NCBI GenBank assembly: GCA_936450465.1 | Contig: OW388301.1 | Location: forward strand, 18,023,523 to 18,087,522 | DNA: 64,000 bases | Reading direction: 5' to 3' | From: Gibbula magus | Taxonomy: Eukaryota; Mollusca; Gastropoda; Trochida; Trochidae | Shown: positions 44,291 through 57,629 of the stretch, one piece after another | How the letters are laid out: each line of letters begins with the position of its first letter | Numbering within the stretch: position 1 is the first letter of the stretch | Made by a program: the position numbers and the translations under genes | The notes under the pieces: generated by a model | What the model was told of the DNA's origin: nothing | Database searches by the model: none | What the model saw: only the letters and a program-made list of their open reading frames with translations

Positions 44291-45761
44291 AGTCAATATT
44301 AAGTAATGAACAATTAGAAGATACACACACTGTGTTTTAAAATCAACGGCATATATAGAGAATCTCACCCAAGTGTCTTCTGATATCAAATATATCAACA
44401 CGAGTTGATTAAAGTTACAAATATTTTAAATTATTAGAGTTACAAAAACATCCACGGGATTGTCATTAACCTAATTGAACAACTCCCAATGTGGATAGAA
44501 TCAATAGAGTTTCGTGAGAAACAATGGGTATTTGCTGGCAGTGTCAAAATTTAAGTCTATTATTTAAAGTAAGGGTGACTTAAAAACAATGGAATATATA
44601 AATATATGACCTCTGGATTCCCAACACTAAACAATATTTGAAACAATAGAAGGAAAGGGAAGGAAAATAGACTTGATGAACAATAACCATTGTTACACAT
44701 TTGACTTTATCTACCATTGTTCGTGTCCTCTACAATGGAATAAACAAACGTTATACTTATTGTTTTAAATAGGAAATCACGGATATCTAATAAAGATAGG
44801 CTCTTTTCATAGAATTTGATGACTTGTCTCACTTTCCATGTCTAAAATGATATTGTAAATATAAAGTTTCATTTAAGTTAACTTTTTCTGCATTAAAATA
44901 TATTGTATTGCTTTTGAAAGTGGTCAGTGCTGATATAAACGTTTGCATGTTTAATGCGGATAGTTCTGAATTACGATGTTTATTATAATGTTTGAAGTTT
45001 GAAACCAATAAATAAGGATATGCCTAAATGGTTTTTAAGGTTTAATATTAAGTTTGTACTTATGTCTCAATTGATGCTTCAACAGACAGCGAATAGTCAG
45101 GCAAAGCTAATTTTAAAGTGTCTCATCCTTTGATAAAAAAACTTATTTTCTTATGTTATATATTATGTGGTACTTAGGTTTTGAAACTTGATGGAGAATA
45201 TAGCAATTCTCTCAGTCTTATAAATATTTTATATAATGAGTTTGAACTGTGATTATTAACTTGTATAAATTCGCAAAATGCAATATTAGAAAATGATAAA
45301 TACGATGCAAGACTTTTTCGGAAAATATTCAATCCCTGTAAACTGTGCTGATTATATAGACTAACTTTCGTATCTTACCGTGACTTGAATGGTAAAGTTA
45401 ATTACTTGAAGTTTGGTGTTAGTTTGACTTGTCACCAAATTGTGAAGATACAGTGTAATTATTACTTTCGGAGCCACGGTTATATATAACATTTTCTGTT
45501 TACCGCATTGTATGACAAAGTATCTTAAAATACAAAATAGTTTGGTCGTTGTCCTCCAAGTAAATATAGATGTTGATCATCCAGAGATGAATAAATTTTG
45601 AAGAGCAATACATAAGCACGTAGCTTTAACTGACCTAAGGATGAACCGGAATCATAGTCAGACACTCTATAGTCCTATACGTTTCCTGTGACAATTCAAC
45701 TTATACCCCCCACTTCCTGTTTCTAACTAGCATTACTACGCTTGGACTAGGATTAATATAA
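44291..45761. other. No feature recognised
   Basis: A+T-rich; nothing assigned. Confidence 0.4.
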
Positions 45762-46075
45762 GAGGTATTTCGTATCTTGCAAGTAGCCTCACCATGGTAA
45801 AAGCAATGAAATGTTATTAATTATCTTTAATTTTCAAGTTATGCTCTGAGAATGCTTGTTCATTATGATTCATCTAAGTAGTCTTTGGAAATTCAATTGA
45901 TTCACCAAATATATACAATAAAAAATGACGTTAACATCTTACCACGTTATATATTCAATAACTTATAGTTTATAACGTAAAGTTGTACCAACTTGCATGT
46001 GTCTTTTTACAAGCTTATTAAGTTATCTGACTGTAAGTCAATCCACTCACGGTTTTATTGATATTTACATGAAAA
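45762..46075 (+). repeat. Local duplication, copy 1
   Basis: Paralogous to 48722-49008 in the same orientation. Shared blocks are TGCAAGTAGCCTC, CTTACCACGTTATATATTC and AACTTATAGTTTATAACGT. A shorter related block is at 55490-55550. Confidence 0.85.
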
Positions 46076-47717
46076 AATATTTAAACTTTCAACTGGATAT
46101 CTTTATTTTTGACTCCTGTTTCAGTCAAATGTTGTTCATATGTATTAAATAATATAATTATAGAGAAATAAATTCAGACTTTGCAATTTAAGCGATATGC
46201 TGCCTTTTGATTGGACTAAACAAGGTCCTATGACCGGTATATACCTCGGTAAACACAGGACTGACGTTTACATAAAATAAATTACAGCAAATTAAGGATA
46301 CACGAAATCATGCCGGAACTATTTTCCCAGGGATTTCCCAGTATCGCGAGTCTGGTCATATCACATTCTTGAGAGTTGTCACTTCACACCAGATCTCACT
46401 TCTGATAATAAATGACCTCACTCCTCTGAATAAATTAAATTTTAAACGTATTTCTTTTTGTAACATTGCAATGCAGCTGTTATCGATCCTGTATGGTATT
46501 CCAGCAAACACCTGCCATTAGGCTATAACGCCAGTTTTGATTATTACATTCAGATGTACGCCTGTTTGAAAACTAAATCTGTCAATGTCTATGACGATGT
46601 CAAACATCAGTGGGCCAACAAATGATTCAATATGTCATGGGGGAACCTTCCATAAATGTAATTTTACATTTAATGCAACCAATGCAAAACCACTTCCCTA
46701 AGTTATATGACGACCAAGCCCATGTCATGTTCATCAGCTGAGCTGGTGACCTCACCTTGCACTCAATCTGCATATTGAATCAATGTGCTAATGATGATAA
46801 CTACTGTTTTCTTTTGCATTTAAAATCAAACTTAATATTCATTTTTTTATATTTTAATACTATTGTTGTTGTTAGTATATCAAATAAAAAGTTATAAAAA
46901 ATTATAATTTTGTCGTTTATTCCTTGTTTATTGGGGACTAGTTTATGAATGCCCTTGTATCTAGAAGAGATCCGCCAGTGTGTGACTGGTATCTAGGTCA
47001 GTGCCACAAGTAACTTATCTTTGCAGTGAGTTTTGAATGTAAAATATTAACTTATTTCCTAAATTTCAAAGTATGAATTTATAAGAAATGAATGTCACAA
47101 TGTGTTAGTCCACGCGATTATAACCTGTTTGAAACATGAAATTTTAAACTTTTGAATAACCGGTTGCGCAGGCTACGCCAAATACAATGGAATGCTGGTC
47201 CAACATCGGAGGAACTTGTTCAATGTTCAACCATGTTCAATTATAATCTGTTTACTTTCTAAATATCGTAGATGAAACACCTTTCAATCATGGGAAGGTT
47301 ATCATGGTTCATATCATAAAATACAATCATTTGGATATAATAAGGTGTGTATATTGCATATTCGATATTTATTTCATTGTATTTATTATATAAGAAGGTC
47401 GAATATAGTGTTGTTAAGCCGGAGTATACATGTATTAATTTTGAGAGGATATGATTAATTTGCCGAGGGATATTACTGTGAGAGAGTTCAATAGACCAAC
47501 TAACACGTTTGGGCTAATGCATCGTCAAAAGACATCAACTATTAAACTGATCGATCCGTTGATATTTTTAAATGTGTCTATGAAAGGTTTATACATACAT
47601 ATATATATATTGAAATAGGTATGTGGTATCAAACGTGGAGAAGTGTATTAGTAAATTTAAATAATACACTGAAGACGTACATCAACTTTCATAATCAATA
47701 CTTTATATTCCGATATG
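46076..47717. other. No feature recognised
   Basis: No exon, repeat family or RNA gene recognised. Confidence 0.4.
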
Positions 47718-47814
47718 CATATTTCTGCTTCTTGTTTCGAAGCTTCATCAGGGAATAATTGTTTGAAGCATAGCTACTGCCTGATGAAGCTTCGAAACAA
47801 GAAGCAGAAATATG
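47718..47814. repeat. Inverted repeat with perfect 35-bp arms
   Basis: CATATTTCTGCTTCTTGTTT through CTTCATCAGG (47718-47752) is matched exactly by its inverse at 47780-47814, with a 27-base spacer. Confidence 0.95.
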
Positions 47815-48721
47815 TTATATATGTTATTTGAAAAAATAGACTGACATTACCAGTGAATATATCCATTCATTCCAATATGTGAACCCCATTTTCACAATAT
47901 GTGAATAGGAAAAATACCTTTCAACGAACTGCGGTCAACGATAGATTATCAGGAAAATAAGAAATTCATTTTGGCATTAGAATGGCCAGACATTCTTTGT
48001 TTAGAGTCTTTTTTGATAACAGAAAGGAGTGTTTTCTGTATATGAATCAGTCAGTGATGGAGTATGAGATCCCCTTACCTAGAGTTGTTTGGACGAGTAA
48101 AACAGGACGAGGTAGTGTTTTATGAAGTCCAACAGTAATGACGCATCACAGAATTAGCGTTCAACAAGATGCTTTATGTTAATAACATCCTAAAATATCC
48201 ACTTTTGATAAGATTTTAATTGAAAACGCCACATATTTTTGCCATTCCAAGTGTATTTGTATTTGCAGATTGTGAAACATATTCATTTAAACATCATTCA
48301 TCAATGAGCAATTGTGGATTTTGATTATTTAACTACTATGGCTTTATATATCTGAGTTGATTAAGTCTAAGCTACTGAGGATTGCCCAGGGCAGATTCTT
48401 TATCAATACTTCTCCAGTACATTCTTTCATTGATTCACCAAAGGAAGATGTATCTTCACTTGAGCAAATATACTTGATATGCGTTTACACTTGGAGCAAT
48501 ATCCCATGGACTTCTATGAGGTTTAATCATTATGTATGTTCAATATAATCTATAACTTCACACCGAAGTTATCAATTTATAGATAAGATGAGTTTAATTT
48601 GATAAGTCTGGTAATGTCCGGAGAGAGAATGCATCTCTCACTTAACAATCGATCTCTTCATTTTGGCATGGATTGAATGTTCATTGAGTAATTGCACAGA
48701 TTTTAACCAGTTATATAAATA
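47815..48721. other. No feature recognised
   Basis: The 63-codon frame at 48357-48548 has no recognised motif. Confidence 0.4.
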
Positions 48722-49008
48722 TAAGGGGTACTTCGTATCATGCAAGTAGCCTCGCCACGGAAAATGTTAGTAATTATCTTCAATTTTCAATTTATGGTTC
48801 GAGAATGTTTGTTAATTATGTTTCATTTAAGATAAATTCAAATTCAATTGATTCAAAAAATGACGTTTATATCTTACCACGTTATATATTCCATAACTTA
48901 TAGTTTATAACGTTTAGTTGTACCAACATGCATGCGTCTTTTTATAAGCTTATTAAGTTACCTGACTGTAAGTCTATCCCCTCAGGGCTTTATTAATATT
49001 TACAATAT
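48722..49008 (+). repeat. Local duplication, copy 2
   Basis: Direct copy of 45762-46075, about 2.96 kb downstream. Confidence 0.85.
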
Positions 49009-49153
49009 AGTCTCATCAGTTTGCAGCTTTGTCTCTTTATAACAACACAGTAAACAATTCAATATAACAATTCAAATAAAATTCGTGATATTAAATGTGA
49101 TTTACTAAAATCAGAACCTATCACACGTAATCTGTCTTCCTTTTGGTTCAACT

Positions 49154-49180
49154 ACATTACATTACATTACATTACATTTG
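49154..49180 (+). repeat. (ACATT)n microsatellite
   Basis: About five units, followed by a short run of GAATTT repeats. Confidence 0.9.
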
Positions 49181-49855
49181 AATTTGAATTTGAACGACAT
49201 GCACTTATCCATTTATCCTTCGGAAATGTAAAATGATATGAATCATAACACAGAGGATTCACGCTTTGATGAAAGTATTCAAACACTCACATTTCAAATA
49301 CTGGCAACATAAGGCCCAGGGGATGTTTTTCTGGTTTAATAGATCACTTATCATTTTTGAATGAATCTTCAATAGCTTTGATTATCAGTGCTAACATTAT
49401 TCGTCATTGCTTCACAGCTTTTCACATTTTAAAGGAGCACTTTCCTTGAATAAACAAGCGATCATTTTCAGAAGAGGATTTATTTGGAACCTCAGTGATG
49501 ATTTGAAGATAACATAAATTAAACTTCATTTGACAGGAAAACCATGGTTCATAGAGAACGAGAAGACGGTATCGAAATATTATTATATATGATATACCTA
49601 CGACAATAAAACACAGGCGGTCAATGGGACCGACAGCATGCTTTATGAGACAATAAAACATGTCCGTGAATTTAGACGTCAGTTAGAGCGCTTATTAAAT
49701 GATGTCACACTTTATTTCACTTTGATTGTTCAGTGGTAGAGAATGTGTTCTACGACGGGAGGTATTAATATTTTCAAAATATAGTTTATACAAATAACAT
49801 AATATCTCCACGGTTTTTATAGAAAAGCGAGCAACTATGTAAAGACATATCATAT
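49181..49855. other. Mostly unassigned
   Basis: 49250-49420 is a diverged relative of 43460-43640. The rest is unassigned. Confidence 0.4.
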
Positions 49856-49979
49856 AAGAAATAAAAGACTCGTTGTTGTGTTTTATCGTAGAACAAAACA
49901 TAGCAGAGAGCTTCGTGTTATATGCTCCCTGCTATGTTTTATTCAACGATAAAGCACGCCAATTCGTCTTCTATTTCTT
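49856..49979. repeat. Imperfect inverted repeat, arms about 55 bp
   Basis: AAGAAATAAAAGAC and AACAAAACATAGCAG face CTGCTATGTTTTATT and GTCTTCTATTTCTT, with small bulges. Confidence 0.88.
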
Positions 49980-50198
49980 AAATAAAATAGCTTTTGGGAC
50001 ACAATCCATTGTATTCTTTTTAGTAATAGATTTCATTTTTGCCGTTTGAAGTAATGGACACCTTTGCAGACCGTATACACTCAAACACCATGCTTTGAAT
50101 TAAGGTTTTAGTTTCAGTGTATCGTTTGTAATTTAAATAAGAAGAAAGCATCAGGATCAAAAGGTAAGCAATCCATACTATTAACCTTTGGGACTGAT
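49980..50198. other. No feature recognised
   Basis: Nothing assigned. Confidence 0.4.
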
Positions 50199-50591
50199 TT
50201 GAATGAGTATTTCTCCAAAAGCCATCAAACTGCACACGAACTTATAACATTTAATCATTCCTATTTCAAATGTATATGTAACAAGTGTAATAATTCGTAT
50301 ATTAATATAGGTAAAATGATGTATGATATCAATTGTGTTGATTTTGTGAACATATTTCACCTATGTTCTAGAAAGTATCAGGACTTTCTGTCTGTATTAT
50401 CTTCTATCAGTGTAATCAATGATAATGCACTTTGGCAGGGATTCAAATGTTTAAGATGTGGACAATTTGATCATTGGGTCAGTACAGTAAAACAATTAAC
50501 ATCATTTGACTTGAATGGTTATTTGAATGTCACCCAATTGAAATTAATTGGCCATCTATGTTATTACCAACGTCAGAGAGTAAATACATAA
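50199..50591 (+). other. Unrecognised 130-codon frame with cysteine pairs
   Basis: An open frame with FKCICNKCNNSYINIG, then CVDFVNIFHLCSRKYQDF and WQGFKCLRCGQFDHW. The spacing CxCxxC and CLRC could bind a metal. It is the longest plus-strand frame in this stretch not explained by a repeat. No Kozak context, splice sites or family were recognised. It could be a remnant of a transposon gene or chance in A+T-rich DNA. Confidence 0.25.
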
Positions 50592-52619
50592 ACAGTTGCA
50601 ATGTATAGGTAAATGTTTTCCTTGAATCAATATGGAACGGCACAATGAGAGGAATATCCACGGTTCATTAAGTTATAGAGTAAGTAATAATTAATTTATT
50701 TATGGACTTTTAGCAAGTTCAGGAAGACCCTGAGAACGTCCAACAGACAGCTGTACGGGAATCACATCATCTATTAGAAACTCCTTTCGGTTTAAACTTT
50801 CAATTTAAAAGGTATTACATTTACACATATAGCAATATATTTTCAGGTGGAAATAGCAACCACCATCCTATTTCCGAGAATAAAAAATAACCATTGGTGT
50901 TGTGTGGTGCCACACTTCTTTTGAACGTGTTCTAGGATTATCAAATGTACTATAAATATATAGTATGGGTATTTTCATATCACATTTTGCATTAGCATCA
51001 GCTTGAGAGCTTTAGCTATATATATAATATATAGCTATATATTGTAATACAAAGCGGTAATACTTCGTTTATCATATATGTTCACCTAGATTTCCCTTTT
51101 AAAGTAGAGGTTAGATATGGATTTATGCCCTGATATAGGTAACCTATCCTTGACGATGGGCTGGTAAGATCAGTTGCCCTGTGGGCTTACACAGGTTGCT
51201 TGATGTTGGGTCTATCCTACATGGAAAATGTCTATATCAACAAGCAAGTATTCGACAAATCAGATATTCTTGCATTTATAATTTTTCCTTTATCAAAAAC
51301 ATAGTTATGTCGGCTTCAGAATAAAACGTACATGTCAGCATTTCAGATTCGAAAATCAAATTCACGATAAAATAACAAGAATAATTTGATATCTCAAAAT
51401 TGTGAAAGATCACACTGTGTACCCGTGTGCATCAATACAATCAAAACACAGAACATTCACAATGCAGTATTTTGTATACATTACATCAACTCACATCTCA
51501 TTTCGCATTATTAACCATGAGAGTAATGATAAATGCAGTCTAATTACCTTAAATTAAATCTCATTTAAATTTATTTTAATGAAATGTATATGTTTTGAAT
51601 TATGTAGCTATTACTGCGAAATATATTGGCATAATAAATTTGTATTTTACATAAAAAGAATTGCTTAAAAATTACTACGTTTGAAATGAAAATAATATCC
51701 ACGTCAATGACAAAAACAGAGAAAAAAGCCTCACAAACTAATTTCAGGAAGCTTTAAAAAACCAACTGCTGTAACCAGGGAGAATAGAAAATCGTTACTA
51801 CCTATTAGAGAGTTGTTTTAAATTCAATTAATGAGAACAGTGGGGCACTACCATATATTTGGACCAAAGGAAAGAACCTCACGAAGAGGGTAACATCTGC
51901 CTTTGCTTTTTAAAAAAGAAGTTCATTGATTAGTGAAAGTAGCATTTTCCTCATCCAATTTATAAAAGAGATTGCACAAAACTCAAGGTAAAGGTGAACA
52001 CACATTTGTAAAGCAAGGAACATATTTAGCGCACAGGAGTTTTTCTAACGTGATAAGTCAATATCAACTGAAAAGAATAAACATATCAAACTAGATAAGA
52101 GGTAGCCCAGTCGACAACTGTTTCCTTTTTTGGTCATAAGCATAGAACACATAAAATGTTTCAGAAAATACAGTTAAAGCTGTACAAATGTTGTGAAATT
52201 TGCTTTTTGTTACATGTGTTTGTTGCTCTTTTATGGCAATTTGAAACCACACATGAAAATATCATGTTTACAAATCTATTTATTTGTTTGATTAATTTTT
52301 TTTTCATCAATATACAATTAAGATCTGTATAACATGAAACATTTTTCACGTGTTAATGGTGTTTCAAGTGACATCTCAATTCTCTGTGAATCTATTAAAG
52401 TTGTATCCACAAACCAAGGTTAGATAATTATCTGGTAAACATGAAAAGCAATTGTCACTCAGGAAGGTTGCGCTGCAAATCATCGTTACAACAGAATCAA
52501 TATTTTTAGATGAGCTATTTACACAGCAAGTGAAACCGTTACTCCAAAGATTCAGTATTCAAATGCTGTTATGAACGTTTTATTCCTCAATTCGGCAATC
52601 CACTTTACCATACCGATTC
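50592..52619. other. No feature recognised
   Basis: Includes a short A+T palindrome at 51013-51039 (TAGCTATATAT / ATATATAGCTA). Nothing else assigned. Confidence 0.4.
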
Positions 52620-52880
52620 CTGGATGTTTGGTAATGCATAAGGATTTTAGTGTTATGTTGCCAAACATACATTTGGTATCGGCTTTTTCTCTGCCAATCA
52701 CGTAATCATATTTTGATGTTAAACCATTCAATATGTTGTCCTGTTAAATCCCAGAGTGAAGCATTTTGTGAGTTTTTGTCAAGTAAATTAGTATCCTTTG
52801 TGATAATCTTTAAAAGTTCAGGGAACATGCTTACAATCAAGATCTGGATAAATCGTAATTTAATATGAAACACCACTCCT
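52620..52880 (+). repeat. Second local duplication, copy 1
   Basis: It shares ATATGTTGTCCTGTTAAATC, CCCAGAGTGAA and GATAAATCGTAATTTAATA with 55100-55315 in the same orientation. Confidence 0.82.
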
Positions 52881-52959
52881 CCTGTGATATTATACTTAAT
52901 ATTTCTCAAGTTTTGATTCAATGATAATGAAAACACTCTTTTAAGCCATATTTATTATA

Positions 52960-53720
52960 CCCCCGCTACGAAGTAAGCTGGGGTATACAGCGGTCATTCC
53001 GTCCGTCCGTCCGTCCGGTCAATTTTCTCAAAAACCGTCAAAGGTACATCAACCAAACTTTGTTCAGTTGTTAACCATGTTCTTCCGATCGCACACAGAC
53101 AATTTTCAATTTTCTGAGATTTAACTTTTTTGTCGTTTCAATGGAAACGTCACTTTTTGGACTTAGTTTTATTGTGTTCAATTGGGACAAGTTTTCTCGA
53201 ATACTGTTCAACCTAGGTGAATCAAATTTTGTTTGTGAGTACTCATGACCATACTCTTTATCGAGTTCGAAAACCACTTCCGAAATATTATTTTTTTTAC
53301 GGAGTTATGGCCCTTGAATCCGAAATTGAACTTTGTACCGTAAGAGATTTGATGCTCCAATAGGGACAAGTTTTCTCGGAAACTATTACATCTTGGTAAA
53401 TGAAATTTTACATGTAGGTAGTCCAGATGATACTCTTCATCGAGTTCACAGTCCAGTTCCGAAATCTTATTTTTTACGGAGTTATGAAGCCCTTGAATCT
53501 GTTATTGAACTTGGTACAAATTACCTTTGTGATGCTCTAATGGGGGAAAAAAGTTACCTGAAAAATATTACATCTGGGTGAATGAAACTTTGTAATAAAG
53601 GTCAGTTCCTAAAGTTATTTTGGACAATATTATGATGCTTGAGGCTGTTTTTTAAACATCGTAACCTTCAGATTTATAATTCTCAATGGACGGATAGCGG
53701 ATGGCGGGGGTATGTGAGCC
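52960..53720 (+). repeat. TATACCCCCGCTACGAAGTA-type repeat
   Basis: It begins ATACCCCCGCTACGAAGTAA with GTCCGTCCGTCCGTCC and ends GGATGGCGGGGGTATGTGAG. The inside has about three worn units of about 180 bp (ACAAGTTTTCTCG, TTACGGAGTTATG). The reading frames in it are not genes. Confidence 0.8.
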
Positions 53721-54244
53721 ATGCTCACTTTATCTTGTTCTCCAAATATACCCTTTATATGTTTCGTATTATGAAGATACCAGATAAGACCAAGCACATC
53801 GATTTACATAATTCCAACACACATTGATTTACATTATTCCAACCTTTGACGAGCATCGTTGTTAAACTTAGTTATATTATAGTGTCACCATACGTTAGTT
53901 CTTACATTAGGTCTTACTTTATTTGTATTCACATTTTTCATTGTTGTCATTGCTTCCTCACCTACACTATTTTACTGTCACTATTCAAATTATACGTGAC
54001 AGTGGACGTTTGAAATGCTTCACAATTCCAAAACATTTAAAGAGTTTAATCAATGTATAAATTATATTTGACTTGCTTAATTTTGTACAAAATCGTTTCG
54101 GTCGTTAAGACGACAAGTATTTGATTAACTAACTAACTAATTGAATGAGCGCATTTAACACAGCGTTATCCACATACAGTGTATGTGACATTGCAATACT
54201 CTTGTATTTTATACAAGATAGTGCAAATAGGAACATACACAGGA
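53721..54244. other. No feature recognised
   Basis: Nothing assigned. Confidence 0.4.
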
Positions 54245-54360
54245 CAAAAATTGGTGGAATCCATTTGCCGGATCCTTCTGGATTCTCCAAAATTTCAACA
54301 TGTCCTGAAGAATCCTGAAGAATCCGGAAGGATCCGGCAAGCGGGCTCCACCACTTTTTA
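54245..54360. repeat. GGATCC-type imperfect palindrome
   Basis: GGTGGAATCCATTTGCCGGA and TCCTTCTGGATTC face GAATCCGGAAGGATCCGGCA and GGGCTCCACC. It is related to the palindromic core at 1735-1865. Confidence 0.8.
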
Positions 54361-55099
54361 TCCCGAGATAAATCAGCAATAATCCTGATGTGTGAAAGAG
54401 ATGAGTTACCATAGGGAAATTGGAGTAAATTACCGTAACTAAGATTAAAACAATAAAAAAATCCGCTTCTTAAAGCCATTTTTTCTCAGTCTTAATATTC
54501 CACTTGAGTAATCGGACCATTTGAATTCCAGTCGCCATCATTCTAGGAACATGATATTGCATAACAAAGTTGAATGAAGTCCGATTTCTTGGCTTTGTGA
54601 TATATTTGTTAAATAAAGAACGACTGTGCTGTATCAATATGGTGACTGTATTAAATATTTATCTGAGCGTTTTTTCCAAGTTTCTGAACGTATTTATGGA
54701 TGTTTGGAGAGTGAATTTTATTAAAACGATTTCACATCTGCTTAATACATGAGTTACATGAGAAATAAGCTTCTAAAACCTGCCAGGATGTAAGTGAGCA
54801 TGTTCAAGAGACTGCAATTGTAATGTGTATTTATAAACAGTGTATAAGAGGATGGAGAGAACTGCCGTTACATGAAGAAAACAGGAACTGATTGAACTAA
54901 GTAAATGAACTGAGGGTGACACTTGTCCATTTTAAATAGAAGGACAAAATAGGTCATGGAAAAACAGATTGTAGAGAAACGTACATGAAGCTGTAAACAA
55001 GCACATTTCAGCATTTACCAAACACATCAGCATATAAAGAACAGTTCCCCTCTACAAATGTACACTTGATAAGTTATTGCAGAATTCGTCCCCTTAACT
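54361..55099. other. No feature recognised
   Basis: Nothing assigned. Confidence 0.4.
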
Positions 55100-55550
55100 T
55101 CTGCAGTGAGAATAAGTACATTTGGTGTCTGCTTATTCTCTGTAATCACGAAATCATATTTTTTATTTCATACCTCTCTGTATGTTGTCCTGTTAAATCC
55201 CAGAGTGAAACAGTTGATGGTTTTCCCCCATTATATTAACATCCTGTGTTATAAGCTTTTAATGTTCAGGGTACATGGCTATCATCAAGATGTCGATAAA
55301 TCGTAATTTAATACAGACCAGAAACTCCACATTTCCCTCTTTAGCGTGTGATACGACACTAAATATTCTGAAAGTTTTGATGATGTAATTGGAAAACCAC
55401 TCATTCAAGCTTAATTTTGTCCTCCAAAATATACCCCTGATTGCATTTTGTTTTCAAACTGTGACGTGTTCATGTCCAAAGCATTATATTCATTTATCTG
55501 ACTGCTTGTCAACCTCTTCCTAGGTTTTATTGACATTCACATTAGAAGCA
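55100..55550 (+). repeat. Second local duplication, copy 2, plus a block of the first
   Basis: 55100-55315 copies 52620-52880. 55490-55550 (TTATCTGACTGCTTGTCAAC, GGTTTTATTGACATTCACAT) matches the end of 45762-46075. Confidence 0.75.
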
Positions 55551-55889
55551 ACCAGTCAACTTGCATTTGACAACTTGATCTAAATTTACAGTTGTAATTG
55601 ATCTTAACGAATGACGTCAACTGTTTACTATATTGATTTACCTCTGGAGATTGGCGTTAGTAATGCAATGTTTGTCTCATATATATATTTCATGTAAATG
55701 GTATAGTTCTTGTGTATTATTTTGTCCCCAACCACAAATAATTTCCCATGAAATAAATTAAAATCAGATAAGGTAAAAATATAACCATTCGTTATGTAGC
55801 TCATCAGGCATTAAACAATAAAATAAATAAATTTCAAAATGTATATTTTCCAGAAGAATTTTTCACAGATTTAAAAACATTTCAAGTAC

Positions 55890-56200
55890 TAAGCACTTGG
55901 GGTCACCAGATCTACACTTCAGACTCCTCATTAGCCAAGAAATATGTACACAACATTTCAGCTTTTTCTACTGGAGAAGATGAAAATAGGTCTTTAAGTT
56001 GTTATACCTGTGACCCATATTTGGGGTCACAGGTTTACCAAATCTACAATTGACAATCCCCATTGGCCAAGGAATCATGCACCTAAAATATGAGCTCTCT
56101 AGAGTCATTGGTTCTGGTGAAGAAATCGAAAAAGGAAGAAGTTTATGCACGGACGGACGGACGAATGGACGGACGGATGTACATTAGCCCATCGGCACTT
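55890..56200 (+). mobile_element. Minisatellite-cored element fragment
   Basis: Two core units (CATATTTGGGGTCACAGG, ATCTACAATTGACAATCCCC), an ACGGACGGACGG tract and a worn 3' end (GCCCATCGGCACTTTCAGGG). Confidence 0.8.
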
Positions 56201-56328
56201 TCAGGGCGTGAACTGGGATGCTTAGCACTATCACTTGTTATGTATTAGAATATTTTTCGGTGAATTATCATATCAAAAGATGACAAAATCCCTAGATGAT
56301 TCCCTGTTAATAATACATGAATCATTAA

Positions 56329-56530
56329 AAGTGGTATGGCACGATTTTCTTACTTAAATAAACGAGAATATAAATAAGTGTTACCAATGGCTTAATAATA
56401 CTTTTATAATAAACACTATTAAAACTCTTAATAAAGAGTTCTTATGTACATGGTTCGGTTAAGGCATACGAGTCCATTTCCCATCACACGGCCATTTTAA
56501 TATGTCCACATTAAAATGGCCGCTCGAAGG
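56329..56530 (-). mobile_element. Worn TTAA MITE family 1 fragment
   Basis: TTAAAAGTGGTATGGCACGA resembles the family end, and TGTACATGGTTCGGT and CATTAAAATGGC recur in the copy at 4457-4808. It includes a hairpin, CGGCCATTTTAAT with its inverse (56489-56522). The right end was not found. Confidence 0.5.
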
Positions 56531-57258
56531 TAGTTCAAGTGATCTAACTGATGTGACGATGCCTAAACAGAGTAAAGTAGAGTATGTTTCAATTATGGAA
56601 TGGTCAACTAGCATGCTGTCCGAACTCTCAAATGCGCATGAGACCTACAAATCTACCTCTCACACTGAAGAGTTCCACACCTTGCTTTGCGCATCATTTT
56701 CTTCGAATTCGGATAGCCGTTTTTTGATAGATATGGCTGGGTCGTGTAGTGTAGTCTTTCACCCATTAACATACCAAAATATTGTATAAACTGTAATTAT
56801 AAAGAGTAAAATTTGAGAAAACATCATATGCTAAAACTTGCTGCAGCGCCTTCAACAACTTCTGCCTTCACTAAACATTGTATGTTCAAAGATTTCTACA
56901 TTGATGTATATAAACCGATAACGTTGTAATCACCATTTACTATTCGACGTTAAATAGTCACTCTTATCAAATCTGAACTAAAGGTATGTGATCCTACTTA
57001 TTAATGAAATGCAATGATAAAGATGGATTATTTCTGTCAGCTAGGACACACTATACACTTAGCAAAAAAGCTATCCACAATGATCAAGCAGAATTTATTT
57101 TTAAAGCAAGTGTTTGACAAATGAGTTCGCAATCGATGACAGACTCTATCCACCAACCTTTCATTCCTTTTTGAAAAAGAGGATACATCGTTAAAAATTC
57201 ACACAAACCAATTTCCACTTCTGTGTGAAATTTGCTTGCAACGAGAATGTGATAGGTT
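56531..57258. other. No feature recognised
   Basis: A 95-codon frame starting at 56502 shows no motif. Confidence 0.35.
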
Positions 57259-57560
57259 AAGTGAGTGAGTTGGGGTTTAACGTCGCTTTAAAGATTATTT
57301 CGCTTATATTGCGGCTGCTAGTATTATGGCAGGGAGAAAACCCGCAACGCCATGTGGCTATGCACTGCGGTGAAACCTGCGAGCAGCGGCTGGAACTAGC
57401 GAACCATGGGTGGTACTACGCTGAAATTCAGTGTAGCACAGCACCCAAACCTTACTGCGTGTAGAACAGTTCTCTTCTGCAGACAAAGTTGCCGTGCCCC
57501 TGTCGGGATTCGAACCCCGGACCTCTTGATCCGAAGCCGAACGCGCTAACCACTGCGCTA
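57259..57560 (-). mobile_element. SINE, nearly full length
   Basis: On the minus strand: A-box arm CGCAGTGGTTAGCGCGTTCG, B box GGGGTTCGAATCCCGACAGG, the family body, and a 3' end CGACGTTAAACCCCAACTCA. The first bases of the head are missing. Confidence 0.9.
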
Positions 57561-57629
57561 GCTTTGATTAAACAACATGAATCATAATCAGTGACAGTTT
57601 TGAAGAGTAGCTCAGAGAATGTTTTATGG

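Noticed and set aside
53071..53581. Frames of 68 and 82 codons
   Set aside because: They lie in the TATACCCCCGCTACGAAGTA-type repeat; no conserved protein pattern.
56502..56789. 95-codon frame as a gene
   Set aside because: It starts inside a hairpin of a MITE remnant and has no recognised motif or splice context.
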